64,000 bases of DNA from Hymenopellis radicata (GCA_015501595.1 JADNRX010000149.1:59445-123444); one strand, 5' to 3'; positions 48,020-61,197 are shown, numbered from the stretch's first letter. The notes: generated by a model not told the origin, from the sequence alone. Made by a program: numbers and translations.

Positions 48020-49055
48020 AACACATTTCTAAACATCTTCCTTCCCCTTATCCTCCCGCATCTCCGCCTCAATAGCCTCTGCAACAGGATTACCAACCAC
48101 AATCTAACCCCTGCTCTCCCAAACGATACCTCCCTTCTCAAAGATATGGTCGATCTCGAGACCACGCGTTTCCGGAAAGAACTAGTAAACATTAGATGGA
48201 ACCTGGCACTTGACAAGCGGCACCCAGCACGCGTTAAACACGGCAAAGATGATAAACACGCGCCAATTGATGTTTTGGATCGCAGGCGAAGACGCACATC
48301 CAGTTGCAGAAGCTGGAGATGGCGGAGCCGCGCGCTCGTGCTGATTTCCGCGGGGTAGAGCCACGGCTATATCAACATGCCATGAGGAATGGAAATAGCG
48401 CGGACTGATGATTGGCAGATATCCGATCCCAAGGAATATCTGGAATATGAACACCATCGCGGTCGCGCGGGCTTGGAGCCGGTGGAGAGGAGGATGGACG
48501 CGATGATGAAGCAGATGGAGAGGCCGGTCGCAGATATCATGAGCAGGGGAAGCGGTCGACGGTCTGCATGGTTAATGTAGGCAAGCGAGCGTGGACTTGA
48601 AAGCTTACCCAGAGCGGAATAAATGAAGCAAACATGTATGTTATGGATGTGCAACCTCCGAGGATGAGCGATAGGTTGCGTGAGAGACCCATTGTATTTC
48701 GATAGACGACAGGTGCGAGGTAGTTTATCATATTCGAACTAAAAGTTGGGTTTTGAATATTGAACCGACAAAGTAAGAAGGAGAGAGACACATACCCAGG
48801 AAACTGCTGCTGGCATCACGTTGATGCCGATGCACAGACATATCCGTCTGAAATCAGTGTCGTCATTACACCCTTAATAAGGGTGTCAAAATTTCTGGGA
48901 AGGCGCCACTGCGCTGGCCCGTGGACGAAGGACATCCCGTAGTCGAGCCAGTACGCGATAACCAGGCCGACGATGGTTACGGTGCTGTTGAGGCAGACGA
49001 GCGTGCCGCGGATGTGCCCCCCCACAGGTTTCGCATTGGTATCAACCACCTGATG
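48020..49055 (-). pseudogene. MFS sugar transporter pseudogene
   Basis: On the minus strand, frames matching a fungal hexose/lactose-type permease appear in order: KPVGGHIRGTLVCLNSTVTI, WLDYGMSFVHGPAQWRLP, NMINYLAPVVYRNTMGLS, ADRRPLPLLMISATGLSICF, FIFQIFLGIGYLP and NINWRVFIIFAVFNACWVPL. They lie in different frames with stops (for example near 48130 in the C-terminal tail GNPVAEAIEAEMREDKGK). The N-terminal third and the segment after QWRLP are missing. The upstream end abuts the KDZ element. Confidence 0.85.
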
Positions 49056-49104
49056 GCGATTTATTGAGATCCTTGGTCGGAGCCGGTTGGAGTATGAGTT
49101 GAGT

Positions 49105-49310
49105 ATGAGTTATACTCAAGATGAAGGGTTATGCATGAACAGTAGGATAGACTTACATACGACTCGATCCCAAGTACTCAATCTTGCCTCAAGTATCACT
49201 CAAGTACGATAAATGTCACTTAAACATGTTTATTCCTAATCTTCAAAGGTGTACTCAAGGTGTACTCAAGGCGTACTCAACCTACGCTCAAGAAGTACTC
49301 AAGTGCCCCT
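49105..49310. repeat. cluster of ACTCAAG motifs at KDZ element end
   Basis: About nine copies of (GT)ACTCAAG or close variants occur within 200 bp just outside and over the transposase stop codon. Subterminal short repeats of this kind are commonly transposase-binding sites; that role here is inferred. Confidence 0.55.
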
Positions 49311-52300
49311 GCTCCAACTCATCTAGCTCCTCGTCTTCGCCGCCACTTTCCGCATCCTCTTCTTCATCCTCGCCCGCCATCGCCCGCGCCGCCCTTGATG
49401 CCGCCAATCGAGTGGCCTTGGCAACAGCCTTCACCCACGATTCCTCCAGGCCAGCAGGCAGGCATACGTTCTCCTTCTTCAGGTCCGTTGGGGTCTTCTG
49501 CATCGGCTGCTTCCCCTCCCTCACGTCACGCACATGTTCCCATAACGCCTTGTCGCGAGGAAGATGGAGGATGTGGCCGAACCCGGCGCGATATACCCGA
49601 TCCTTCATCCGATCCAAGAAGTCCTGGTACAACCAAGATCGTTCACGCGCATAAGCCGCGTACCCCGCCTTCTCAGGACCTTCTGCATCATAAACCTTTG
49701 CTCGCCGCATCCACGCGTTTCGTTCTAGACTGAAAGAAATGATGGTGAACATACTGTCAGCCTGCCCTTTCTCAGTTGCTTCCAACCAGCGATCCCTCTC
49801 AGCGCTCAATCGGTACCAGCGCACTCGCTCGCCTGGGAAGTGATCAGTAGCCTGAATATACAACCACAAGAGGCTTACCGTCAGCTCTCCATTCTTCGAC
49901 TTCTTCCGTCGTAATGTTCCCTCGTTCTTGCAATCTATATATCCAACCTGCGTTGATGTTGGTCAAGGCATCCCCGGCCTTCCTTGCCGTGGATTTGTTA
50001 GAGTTCGAGGAATCTGGGTTAATTTGAGATGAAGACAGTTTTAAGCAGGACATGACACTTACCACCGCCCTCTTCGTCTTGACCGACGGTACGTTTTCGC
50101 TTGGAACCACCTAATGATTGCTTAGAACATACACTCATCGACTGAGCAATACGTACCCGGTTGACTCTCCTTCTCCTTGGCTTTCTTTGCGGCCTTTTCC
50201 CTACTCTTGCCCGTAGTTTTCGAAGTGGAGGCCTCTCCTTTAAACAATGTTTAGAATAAGCTTGCCAAGACATGAAGCTAACTGACCTCCTGATATCCGC
50301 TGCTCCCTTCGAGACCGTTCCGCATTCCTTTCGCTCAGGCCGCCACCCTTCACCTTCGCCATATTGTTCGTTGTTCCCCGACGCTGGTACATGTAGTGCG
50401 CGTCGCCGTCATGTCTACGAGAGTCGCCCGGTACCCTGGACTCGTCAACGCCCTTTTGAAGGAAGGTATCGTGCTTGGTCATCGTCCATGTATCGTGAAG
50501 TTGGGTCTGATTGATCGTTCCCAAGGTCAGAAGAGCCTCTCTGTGAGCGTTCCAGTCGGCTATAGCTTTGTTTCGTTCCCACTCGTATTGTCTTGCAGTG
50601 GAAATGGACTTCGGTACCGGTCCATCGTATTTGATCTTGGCTTGAAGAGCCTCAACCGCGTCCTCCCCGTGAACCCGAGCTTGCGATGCCAACGTTCTCA
50701 AGCAGTCTGCCATCGTGGTGACCATCTGCAGTGCTTGGAAGGCAGCACCCTCGCGAATTTCCGTCTCCAACTGCACAAGATAATCCAGGCGTTCTCTGAG
50801 CATTGGTGTCAGCGAGGAGGGTAATGCCAATATCCACTTCTCTACACCGCCTTCCTCGGCCTCGCTGCCGTTCGCCTTCTTCCCTTGCTTCAAACTCGTA
50901 CTCTCCGCGGACTGGTCATCTTCCTCCGAGTCCTCCTCCTCCTTCAGAATAGGATCGAGATATTTCTGCCGAAGCTCCAACCATACCTCCATTTGCTGCT
51001 CGATGTGTTTGCGGGAGCGTCGTATCGTTTCTTGGTCCAGGGTTGACGGATATTTCTTCTCTCTGGCGATGAGCATCACCAGGTCGCGCCTGGGATAAGT
51101 TAGAACGCTGTAGTAACAATAGGAAATCAACGCACTGCTCTTTTTCTAGGCTGACTCCTTGAGCTATCCAGATCGCCAGGTCGTTCGACTTTGCACCTCC
51201 AACAGACTGAACAGGACAAGGGTCCGCCGTGTACGCCTCTATGACTTTATCTACGGACGGCACTAGTGGATCATAGTCAGCAACGGTTTAGTCGCTCCGT
51301 ATATCACTCACTCTTTTTACTTCGATGCTTGTACGGACTCTCGACATCCGTTTTAACTTCCTTCCCCTTCGTGTCCGTTACCCATTTCCAAGAAGCGCCA
51401 TTCAAATGAGCGAACTGTGCTTTCCAGCCGGGGATTAAGGCCTCGTTCTTGGCGGTACAAGCAGCAAACTCGCGATCGAAGGCACGGTACTGCGAAACGG
51501 CATACGTCAAGTCCTTGTATAGCAGATTGGCTATGAAAGTTTGTTAGCAGTAGATCTAGCTCACATATCAATACTCACGCATCGCCATGGTCTTCCGATA
51601 GTTCCAGTCCATCGCGAGATAGAAATAGATCTCATGTCCGTGGTGGATATTCATTTGAAAGATCAAGGGGCCGAAAGGATTCGATGTCGGCCAGAAATGC
51701 TCCGACGTCTCGCCATGGAAATGACCGGCGCATTGCATGTAGAATGGTCCGTAGATGTACTTGCAGATGTCGACATGAGCGTAAACGTGGGTGGCGCCAA
51801 TCATTTTGCGCATCTGTTTAACCACGGGAAGGAGATGAACGAGTTCCTTGTTGTTCGCGAATCTATACTCCAAGTTGACGCAGTATTGACACATGCAGTC
51901 ATATGCGTAGTCCACTGGCGGAATGGGATCGCCCTGCTTGAGTCCTCCCAGGCCACTTCGTTCGAGATTTCGAGCCGTAGCCATGTCCATGCTCTTCTGA
52001 CTGAAACAATGTTAACCTCACATTCATCACAAATACCGCTTGGAGACGTACTCTTCTCCTCGTGGAAAGTCCACTGTTGAATAGACGAACGCATGGCAGC
52101 ACTGCCCTTGCCCGATGCCACTGTACTGACAGTCGGCGAACCGCTTGCTTTTGTCGTTCGACGCGCGATGGTTATTACAAGGTACTTTCTGCGTCTGTCG
52201 TGAGTCTCTGAAGACCTTGGAGAGTCAGGCACCTACTTCTTCGTTCTTCTTGGCCTTCTTCAGTTTCCGTGCTCGATACTCTTTCATGGTGTCTGGGTTG

Positions 52301-53694
52301 GGTTGTAGACCACGGTCTCCGAGTAAGTTGACGTCGTCCGGGTCACTGTTCTTCTTGGCGCAGTGTATCTTAAAGTTGCCGTCATTCGTTTTCTGGATAA
52401 CGCAAAGATGCCTGGTGGTATTTAGTCCTACTGATGTTTCCAAGTCAAATAAGAAACGCACCGATATTCGGGGGAATCTCCGTCCAGTTCTTGGGCATAT
52501 TGAACCCGTACTCTGGACACGCCGGACACAACACCATAAGGTGATCCTTCTGTCGATGAGGAAACTCCAGGTGCATCTCGTGCTGGGTCCCTGAACGGCG
52601 CTGAGACTTCATCTTGCACCAGATACGAAAGACTCGACGGAGCTGCTTCGTCAATTCCTAGAGTCACAATGAGAACATGCGGTTCACACATGAATCAACA
52701 CTTACGGAGATAGACCAAGGACTGGTGTTGTTCGTAATCCTCTGCCAGGCCGCTACAATCGAATTATAATTGAGGGCTCCTTCCACATGTTGTAACTGCA
52801 GTTTTCGCAGCCAATCGAAGGTAAACGCGCTTCGAGGCTGGAGAGCGGAACCGGGGAAGAGTCGGGCTGCCATCAGCTGTGCGACGCGATCGACTTTGAC
52901 GCCACATCCACAGAAGCAAACCGAAAAGTCGTGAATTGCGGTCATGTCGACGACTATAAGTGGCACAGGTTTTGTTGGACAAGGGCATTTATCGCCGTTG
53001 TGGCCCATGTGGGGTACGAGTCCCAAAGTACGCGAGTCCTTCGGCTGAAAGTGACCGCGTTCCTCATTCCATACGTCAGCCCAATGAAACCAACTACGAC
53101 CATGTCGGTCAAGGAAACACGCAGTGCAGGTCAAGCCGTAGAATTGACAATCTAGACACCGCACAGTCCGCTTCCCACGAGATACTTGGCCGCCGCATTC
53201 GCAGTCTTCGTTCAGGTGGGGTTCCGCTTCCAGCGCCATCATCGATACATGAAGCGGTGCGAGTATGTCCTCATAGTTTTCCAGGGCGGTTCGTGTCTAC
53301 ATGATGTCAGAACTATCCCAGTTAAATGAACTGTATCACATACCTGTGTCTTGTCCTTTTTCTTCCCTTTCTTCTTCTTCTCTTTCTCATCCGAGTTTTC
53401 GGGGACGTCGTCGGCCTGCTCATCGCTGCCGGCACGCATCTCGTCTTCCATGCGCGTCTGTTCCTCATCCTCGTAGTCGAAGATGATCCAAGGCTCTTCT
53501 GGCGCGTCCCAGTCGGATTGAGCCGCGGACGGATCCGACTCCATGACAGACTCAGTCACAGTTTTCTCGCCAGAGGTGTCGATGTAGATATGTTTGTGGA
53601 CGTCCGATTCGTCTGTAAACCTCTGGATATGCGCAGCGGCGACTTTCACGATTTCCTCCATCTCGCGTTCTTTCTGGGTTTTTCGAGGCGGCAT
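49288..53694 (-). mobile_element. KDZ-type transposase gene (CxC2-like cysteine cluster)
   Basis: Large minus-strand gene starting MPPRKTQKERE at 53694 and ending GHLSTS at 49288, in roughly a dozen exons. N-terminal acidic region, then the CxC2-like cluster: CECGGQVSRGKRTVRCLDCQ, CTACF, a conserved HGRSWFHWADVW segment, GHNGDKCPCP and CFCGCG. The KDZ catalytic core shows GATHVYAHVDICKYIYGPFY followed by GHFHGETSEHFWP (the D-G-E / E..W region; here G-E-T-S-E). A long charged C-terminal helical region follows. KDZ transposons are common in Basidiomycota. Most exons read without stops, so the copy could be intact; exact introns and element ends are not resolved. Confidence 0.83.
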
Positions 53695-55090
53695 TGCGAA
53701 TCGTAGCGTAGATGGCGCGTCGTAGAGTGGCGTTGTGCGTGGTGGTCGAAAGGCAAGACTTCAACAAAGGACACTTGGACCCCGATCTTTTGTTCGGCCC
53801 AATTTAGGACCAGCGGAAGCAATACCCGCTCAATCACGTGCCTCGAGTGTGAAAGCAAACTCCTGTATTCGTATATCTCTTGAAAAAGAAGTACAAGAGA
53901 ACAAGCCCTGGTCGAAGATTCAGAACGTTGAGATGATCAAGATCACACCAGTATTAATGTTCAACGTACCTCTCATCACCGACAGCATAGATTGTCCCGA
54001 ACCCCGACCAGAATCCCACCTTCGTGACCGTCAATTTCCACCCCACGCGCATCCCGTCACCTCATGACGACGTCCATAGGCAGTCCCGCAGACGAACGCA
54101 CGTTCCTATCGTGAGGTTCAGCGCTAAGAAGTGACAGGTCAAAACCCAGCTCATTAATCGATTGGAACAAGTAAGAATTGCTTACCGTGTTAGATGTCGG
54201 CAACAAACTTCACGACAAGAGGTCCATTAATAGTCCGTTTCAAAGGAGTCAAGTGTTCAATGAGAGATCGAACTTCCGGCCGACATCCCGAACATCACGC
54301 CGCCCAGACTTGGGCAACGTCTGGCGGGCACAGTATCCGCCCTTCGAACGTAACGACGTCGTGAGTACCAGCGGATAGTACAACGTCACGTCCTACGTCG
54401 GTCGTTCGGTGTCCAGCATTGGACTAGAGAGTAGAGTCAGATCACTTAGAGAGTGGTCAAAATGCAAAAGCTCACCTTGGAACGAGGAACGCGTCGACCG
54501 TGTCCATAGTGCGTATATCACCCCTTCAGTATGTAAACCTGCTATTGACAGCGCAGATGTCCGAGCAGGGTGTCGGCATCCCGACGCTGCGGACAATATC
54601 CCGCCCGACTCTCGTCGGCCGATGCTCGGCAAAGCAAGTATTATCCCAGTTCTCAGGTCGAGACGGCGCCACCATCGGTTCAACAGGTTTCTCGTGACGC
54701 AGGCTGGGCTCTCCTCTCATCGTCGCGTGAAGAGCTAGGTGGACCAGGACCGACATTGTCGTGTGATAGGGAGGAGATCCGAGAGCCTGAGAGCGGGTGG
54801 TGAAGGTGAGGTATGAGAGTATGTAGTCGCTAGCAGTGAACGATGGGAACGCGCAAGCGAGGATGGTAGCGCATTCGCAGATGGTGACGAGCCAGTATAC
54901 CACTGAGCAATAACGCGAGGTCGACGAATTTGGCGAAAAGATGAGGGCAAGGAGAGATGGGAAGCAGATCTTTGATCGGACCGACTTCCGATTCGGACCC
55001 GCGGAAGCAATACCGGCTAATTGCGTGCCGCGGAAGCAATAGGCCGGTGATCAAGGACCATCGACTTAGCGTCCCAAAGACTTCAAAACG
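53695..55090. other. spacer without supported gene
   Basis: Near both 53810 and 54998 there is a shared 38-bp block containing GCGGAAGCAATACC. No exon chain supported. Confidence 0.4.
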
Positions 55091-55094
55091 CGCA

Positions 55095-55608
55095 ATGTCC
55101 TTCGTTAATCCGGCGCACTTTTGGGCGGATCTGCTTGAAACGGTACGCGATTTTACTTATCGCCGTCCACGCCAAGCTGATCAGGCGTTACGTTCTTCGT
55201 GTGCTCTCCACCCACTCATATTTGATCCTCCCTTCTACCCGACGTCCTGGATGCTTTTCCTCGCCGCTCATCGCTCAAATTCTCTGGCAATCCGTAGGGC
55301 TGGAACTTGACGAAATTCGCCAATCGCACTCAACATTACCACCTCGGGGAGAAGTCCAAACAGCTGTGGCAGGTAGCGCCCGCGTATAAAGGTTCTATGT
55401 ATACTAGGTGCGTATTTTCATCTGCGTCCCAACGTCAGCTTCATCTTTTGATAGGGATAGGAACGTGGAACATACGCCACACGTCGTTCGTGCGGCTCCC
55501 GCGCGCAAGTGCCCATTCCATCCCGCCGAGTCGGATAGTCCACCAGACATTTACGCCAACTGCCGCCTCTGTCGTTCGGCGCGCCTGTACGACGTCCTCC
55601 TCGGGTAG
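55095..55608 (+). CDS. possible small multi-exon gene with Cys-rich C-terminus
   Basis: Starting at ATG 55095 (MSFVNPAHFWADLLET), exons separated by GTACGC..., a CCGTAG acceptor near 55299 and a GTTCTATG/GTGCGT donor region lead to a last exon. That exon ends RKCPFHPAESDSPPDIYANC then RLCRSARLYDVLLG and stop 55608. The Cys/His pattern could bind zinc. The joints are plausible but not firm; family unknown. Confidence 0.35.
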
Positions 55609-56396
55609 TCTTCTTGCTAACATCGCTATCTTGTGCCTGTTGGGAAGGTCAGTATGTCTTCCTGCCTAAATGCGCCACATTGCTTACATAGTATTAAGGC
55701 CTTTCCGCTTCATCTGTACTCAATGTCCCCCGTATCTTGTAGACTAGTCTTGCATGTATCACATCGTATACCGACCCCAACTCAGTAATTTAACATATAC
55801 CCTACACTACCTACCACTTCACAGATGTATGTATTCTAGACGAGCTACACAAAATAACGAACTGTACGCTAGAAGGTGTATCCATTCGTATGAGAGCTAA
55901 AGCATACTACGTTGGATGACCTGACACTCCCATCAGACGTGGAAGAAACCAGTTACTGGTGACTTGGATCGTACACGACTGGGCCATTCTCGAAGTGTTC
56001 GTCGACTGCTATATGATCCAGCGTCCGGTATCGCCCCCAATGTAAGTTTCCTATCTGCATCCATGAGCAGCCGCTGACACTCAAACAGCTCGTATATCCG
56101 CAGCCATGGTAAGCGTCCTGCGAAACATGGAAAGACGTCGACTGAGAGCGCGCAGACAAGAAAGGATTTGATGCTCTGGAATAACCGCGGCCTCATGCAC
56201 ACCGTTGTTAGTCATTTTGCAAAGGACCAAGTGCGGCTGTTCCACCAGTGAATCTCGCCGCCTCGGACGCGCCGCTTGGACCAAGCGAGGATGATGTGCG
56301 AGCGGTCCTGACGACGTTAGTGAGGATTGACGTTTGTGTGATGGAAAGAAATGAACGTACTCGCATTTCGTGAGGAGGATGATGGCTAACGTTGCT

Positions 56397-56860
56397 TCAA
56401 CAACGCTCGTAAAGCTCAAGCTTCTTCTCGAGCATGTTTAGCTCAGACTCCAGCTCGGAAATCTCGACTCGCAATGCCAACGTTGTCCCGCACGACGCCA
56501 GCGACTGCTTCTCATCTATAGCCTGCATCCCTTTACCCTCTTCTTGGCGTCCTTCGTCTGCGATAACGCCGTGTCCAGCTTGATCTGCTCCTCCTTCATC
56601 TTGCAATCCCATCCCTTTCTCTGGGCCATCAAGACTTCGTGCTCGCGTTCCTCCCCTTTGAACTTTTCCAGCTTGTCCTCTGCAGAGTCCAGCAGCGCCT
56701 GCGCTTCCTTCAGCTTCCCCGTCAACCTGTCCACTTCCTCCTGGAGTTCCCTCATGCTACCGTGGGCGCGTTTATCCTGCAGGTCATCTCCCTCGGCGGT
56801 GAGACGAGATAGCTGCGTTTCCGCGGCGGCTGCGCGCGCCTCCAGCTCGGGTACAAAGAG
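56397..56860 (-). pseudogene. coiled-coil fragment, frame-broken
   Basis: A minus-strand coiled coil (RELQEEVDRLTGKLKEAQAL to LDTALSQTKDAKKRV) runs from about 56860 to 56540. A second coil in another frame (SELESELNMLEKKLELYER) continues to 56397. No intron fits the change. Either a frameshifted remnant of a longer coiled-coil gene or an unplaced splice. Confidence 0.4.
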
Positions 56861-57370
56861 GGCCTATCTTTCGCATGGGGACCAGTGTGGGCAAAGCTGG
56901 ATTTGCTCAGACGTCTCCCAGTCGAAAGGGCGTTGTACCTTCAACGCGGATGTACTCGTTCGGAATTTTACGTCGCTCTGGAGAGAGGATCTGGGTGGAA
57001 GGTCAATGGGAGCTGTACGCGACGCGGGATTCCCAGACGGACATGCTGAATGTAATCAATCACCTGCCAAACGTGTTACGGTAGTAGTTCAAAGATCCCA
57101 TTTTGGACCATAAGTTCAAATACAAATGAACGTACCAGTTCGGAGTCCCCGTCTTGAGTGTGTGTTGATCACACTGGGCAAGATTAAACGTGTGCATTGG
57201 TAAGGTACAAGGAGATACAACGGTACACTATACATGCGAGTAATTGATACATGACAGAAGTTACAGACGACGTATTTCACCTTCAAACATACCCGTCCTG
57301 CTGCTGCCGAGAACCCTGCTTCCTTTCAGGTATTCTGCGTTCGCCTTCACCGTAGCATCATCATCAGCCA

Positions 57371-60300
57371 TTACGACCAAATCCTCATTATGAGGCCACA
57401 GCTCCAGCTTGTTTCTACGTCCTTTTCTCCCCAACGTGGTTGTACTTCGAAGGAATACCAGTCCAGGTCATCCAGCGAGTGGTCTTGCTGGGAGTCGATG
57501 CGCGATGCTGAAGCATGATACCCCGAACGAAAAGTACCTTCGTATTGACCACGGAAACATACCCAACGATTCTTGATGCTCGGTTTCTTTCCTGGATGCA
57601 AGGACGGTACGATCGCCATTGACAGGCGCAGGGTGCACGCTATCATCCCCACGGACTTTGTAGAGACGAATGTCACCATAATCGTCTTGTTGTACACGAA
57701 CGACAACAGTGTGGAGTCGACTGGACTTCGACTGGGAATCTATGGCGCGCAAGTCCCATCCTACTAGGAACTCCTTCGCATACCAAAGCGGATCATCTGT
57801 CGGTGATGAGGGAGGTGGTTCTATAGAGGAGGTCGAGGGTTCTGCTGGAGGCTGTTGAAGGGGTTGAGAAGATATGGACTCGGCTGTCGGTTTGAGCGGA
57901 TAGGCCTTTCCGTCAAGCATGAATGTAGTCGCGGCTTCCTTGAGGTAGTATTCGCGGTTGCCTATGTACCCGGATTTGACTTGAAGGGCGTTCAGCGGCC
58001 GAACTACACGCAGAGGTGCCAAAGACCTACAGACAATGTTAGCAGAGGCAAACGAGTCTATTGTAGATGCTTACTTTGCATCGACAACATGATCGTACTT
58101 TACTAGAACTACATGCTTGCCATGACGCCGCCTTCGTACAGCGTAACGTGCACCCAGAGGCCACTCTCGCTCTTCTTCATGGATTTTTGATCGGCTCGAA
58201 TAAGGCTCCGGCTGTCGGCGTTCAACTCGGCTGAGGCCTTTGCACCCCAATTGTGCAGGCTGACATCTGAGACATGGCCTTTCGACCTTTGTACTGTCCG
58301 CCCTGTATTCTGACTTCGCGATCGAGCCAAGGTTGGCGGCCGGTATAGTAATCTGGCTTGAAGACGAACGCTGGGAAGTTATGACGAGAAATACTCGGTG
58401 GCAGAATGTGTTTATCGGGATTTGGATACTTAAGCCCATTGCTTGCATCCTCGGCATGAGCCTTCATATACCTAAAGTGCAGGCGCATTCCCAACGGCAT
58501 GTTGCCCTTCTCTTCAGAGGGGTTCACTTTGGTGTACAGCGCCCATGTGAGGTCACAGTCGATTGGATGAATATGTCGGGTTCCAGCTTTGTACAACAGT
58601 TGCGATGAACATATAAGAGCTGGCAACATATCAGGTCAAGAAACTTTTGAATGCCTTGTTCAACTTACCTGGGAAGAAGTTTGACCGTGTCTATTTCTGT
58701 GATGGTACAGTATTTCAAGGGACTTCTGGCGAAGCTTGATGACCTTTCGCTGCTGTTCAGGTGTCCAGATAAAGCTCGGTTTGAAGTCCTTCGGTCGTTG
58801 GGAAACTAGAGCCTTTTGGCGTTCGACCGTGGCAGCGACATATTCTTCGGCTTCCTCTTCCGTCCCGGCCCAAATAACCCAACCTGTCTTAGAGCCCTCC
58901 AACGCTGAAGATACCGAACGAAATCTCCAACATCAAAGACCTTGACGACCTGTCTCCACGGGACTTCGATAAGGTGTTCCTCTTCACCAGCAGTGACGGT
59001 GATGGCGATTAGTCCCTTGCCTTGAACGCGTAAGACTCGTCCCTGTAGCCCGCTGACACGGTCGCGAACTAGCTCGGATGGCTCGAGGGACCAGTGGGCG
59101 ACGGGAGGGAGTTGGGCCTCATCATCCGCCTCGCGGAATATTTTAGAAAGTGAATGATCGCTGTTCAGAAAGAGATGTCGAAGATCGCCACGAATTGAGG
59201 TAGCTGGCGATAGCCTGTCCCTTCGGCAGGTCAAGACCAGAAACGGACCTGTCATGCGAATACTGCCAAGTGCGGGATGACAATCGACTACAAAGCCGGG
59301 GATATATCGGGAAGGTTTGCGGTGTGTAGGTGCGTATGTTCTCCAAGGAAAGAGCTTGGCGGCAGGACGGCAACCGCGTGGAAGGGGAAGGCGAGGCAAG
59401 TTGGATGGAAGAATTTGGATGTTGGATTCCCTAGTAGAGTTTAACGAACCCCAGTCGATGTCGAGGCGAGGGATGACGAAGACATCGACCCATATACCTT
59501 TGCCTATCATGAAGCCCACATCGCCGTGATAGCGCCCGCCGTTGATGGACATCCAGCCAAAGTGGGGTCGACGGCATTCGGCTCCATAAAACTCGGATAG
59601 GAGAGCGCTTTTATCGGAGGGATTTTCAATGAAAGATGGGTCACTGGTGAGGAGAGAGTTGGAGAGATGGTCGTCGAACCAGCGTAGGAGGGTAGCTATG
59701 CGGGGTGCCGTGGAGAAAACGTAAAGGCTGTGGAATTTGGCAGTGCCTCTGTCCACCCAGACGGCTTCGATGTGGTGCTCGGGGCGACACTGATTCATGA
59801 CAGTGTCCGAGGCTACATCGAGGACGCTACTTTCCTCCTCGTCGTCCCTAGCATGTACCATTCTAGCTATGTTGTTCTTGGCGACGTTACTCATACCGTA
59901 CTAGAAATGCAAGTCAAATAGAGTCGATTTCAGAACGTTGAACATACCCGAGCATGGTACCTTATAATGTAATTGCCGGGATGGAGGGCCATTCTCCATA
60001 TTTCATCCGGCGTTGGGATGGCGGACAACATGGAGAATCCTTCGTACGTGTCTGGTTGAGGTGTCTGGATAGGGACAGGTGGTACGGTTGGTGGGGGGAT
60101 TGGGTGACACGCTGTGAGCCGTCAAGCCTTGAGGAGGGGGGAGATGGCTGTCTAGTTGCAGACTTTGCAGCTTGCTGCGTGCGAATACGCATTTCGATAC
60201 GGTCAAAGTCGTCCAGTAATCTCATGCGTTTGCGAGGTGTGTCCGACTGTGCTGAGGGCGCGTCGCCGCCTTCCTCGTCGGTCTCATCATCTATAAAATC

Positions 60301-60463
60301 TTTGTTATATTATCATGTTAGCATGCTGTCTCCCACCAAGGGAAAACTTACCTTCGAGGACGTCTTGCCCACCCTCAAGATCAGCAGCTTCAAGGTCTTC
60401 CTCGTCGTCGTCGTCGTCCGCCTCCACATCTAGGAATGGATTGCGTGCTGCATCTACCGACAT
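57371..60463 (-). CDS. Spt5-like KOW-domain protein
   Basis: Starts MSVDAARNPFLDVEADDDDDEE at 60463; first exon 60352-60463, second starting 60299 with DFIDDETDEEGG, an acidic start like that of Spt5. A Pro-rich linker is followed by a segment with LHPGNYIIRYHAR, then the large exon ending 58806 (59894 leftward). That exon includes the KOW-type motif DRVSGLQGRVLRVQGKGLIA at about 59000. Later exons carry VLVKYDHVVDAK / SLAPLRVV and end DDLDWYSFEVQPRWGEKDVE. Splicing around 57540-57710 is unresolved. Such stand-alone Spt5-like proteins are frequent in mushroom genomes; a true Spt5 has more KOW repeats and a CTR. Confidence 0.68.
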
Positions 60464-60703
60464 GGCGCTACCCTGTAATTTAGTCGTCAGCGCCTGTACT
60501 TATCCTCGAATTTTGCAGACAGCGAGCTCTTTGGGCTGCACACTTTGACTCAAGACAATCGAATATTTTTTCATTCTGTAACTACTGTACTCTACGATGA
60601 AAACAAGGGCGGGAAACTCACCGACCAGCGGATGCCGGCCTAATCTTGCAGGTGGTGATGGTAATGTGCTGAGATGGAAGAATTGCCATATTGGTCAGTG
60701 TGC

Positions 60704-60802
60704 AGCATTGGGCTGCTCCGGTCCGAACACCCGACATACACGATGGCTGTGCTGAGATGGAGCATTGGGCTGCTCCGGTCCGAACACCCGACATACACGA
60801 TG
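60704..60802. repeat. perfect 42-bp direct repeat, period 57
   Basis: AGCATTGGGCTGCTCCGGTC and the following 22 bases occur identically at 60704-60745 and 60761-60802, separated by 15 bp that includes GTGCTGAGATGG, which is also found at 60666. Confidence 0.95.
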
Positions 60803-61049
60803 AGATGGCTGGGTAAGTGGTACAGCCAAACAGTTACGTAAGCTTTTCCATCCTCGCTCTGACCATCACAGCATGTTGCTGTCGGTGCGTCGGGCGGGGG
60901 TGAAGGAGTGCGTAAGGACTGTTTTTTTAACGTAGACTACATAGATATCGTTCACGCAATCGTAAGACGTTATCTGACTGATCTGAAGTAAGGGAATTGA
61001 CCAAAATGCAGGGAGAGTCCAGGTCGCTTGGGCAGAGCGGGGAGGGACA

Positions 61050-61108
61050 GATTGAGAGCACGATGGTCGGGATTGCTTTGGATCCGGACCAATACATGGG
61101 GTGTGTTG
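61050..61108 (+). repeat. fragment similar to exon at 63289-63345
   Basis: Both read CAGATTG..AGCACGA..GTCGGGATTGCTTTGGATCC.G.ACAATACATG. In the frame GIALDP(D/G)QYM both are conserved, so this may be a duplicated exon remnant of the right-edge gene. Confidence 0.65.
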
Positions 61109-61197
61109 ACATATCACAATTGTGAGTAAGTAGAACAACGGCGGGCGCCTAGACTAAAATTCGTAGGGAGAGTCCATGCCCGATTTTTCTAGGCGAG

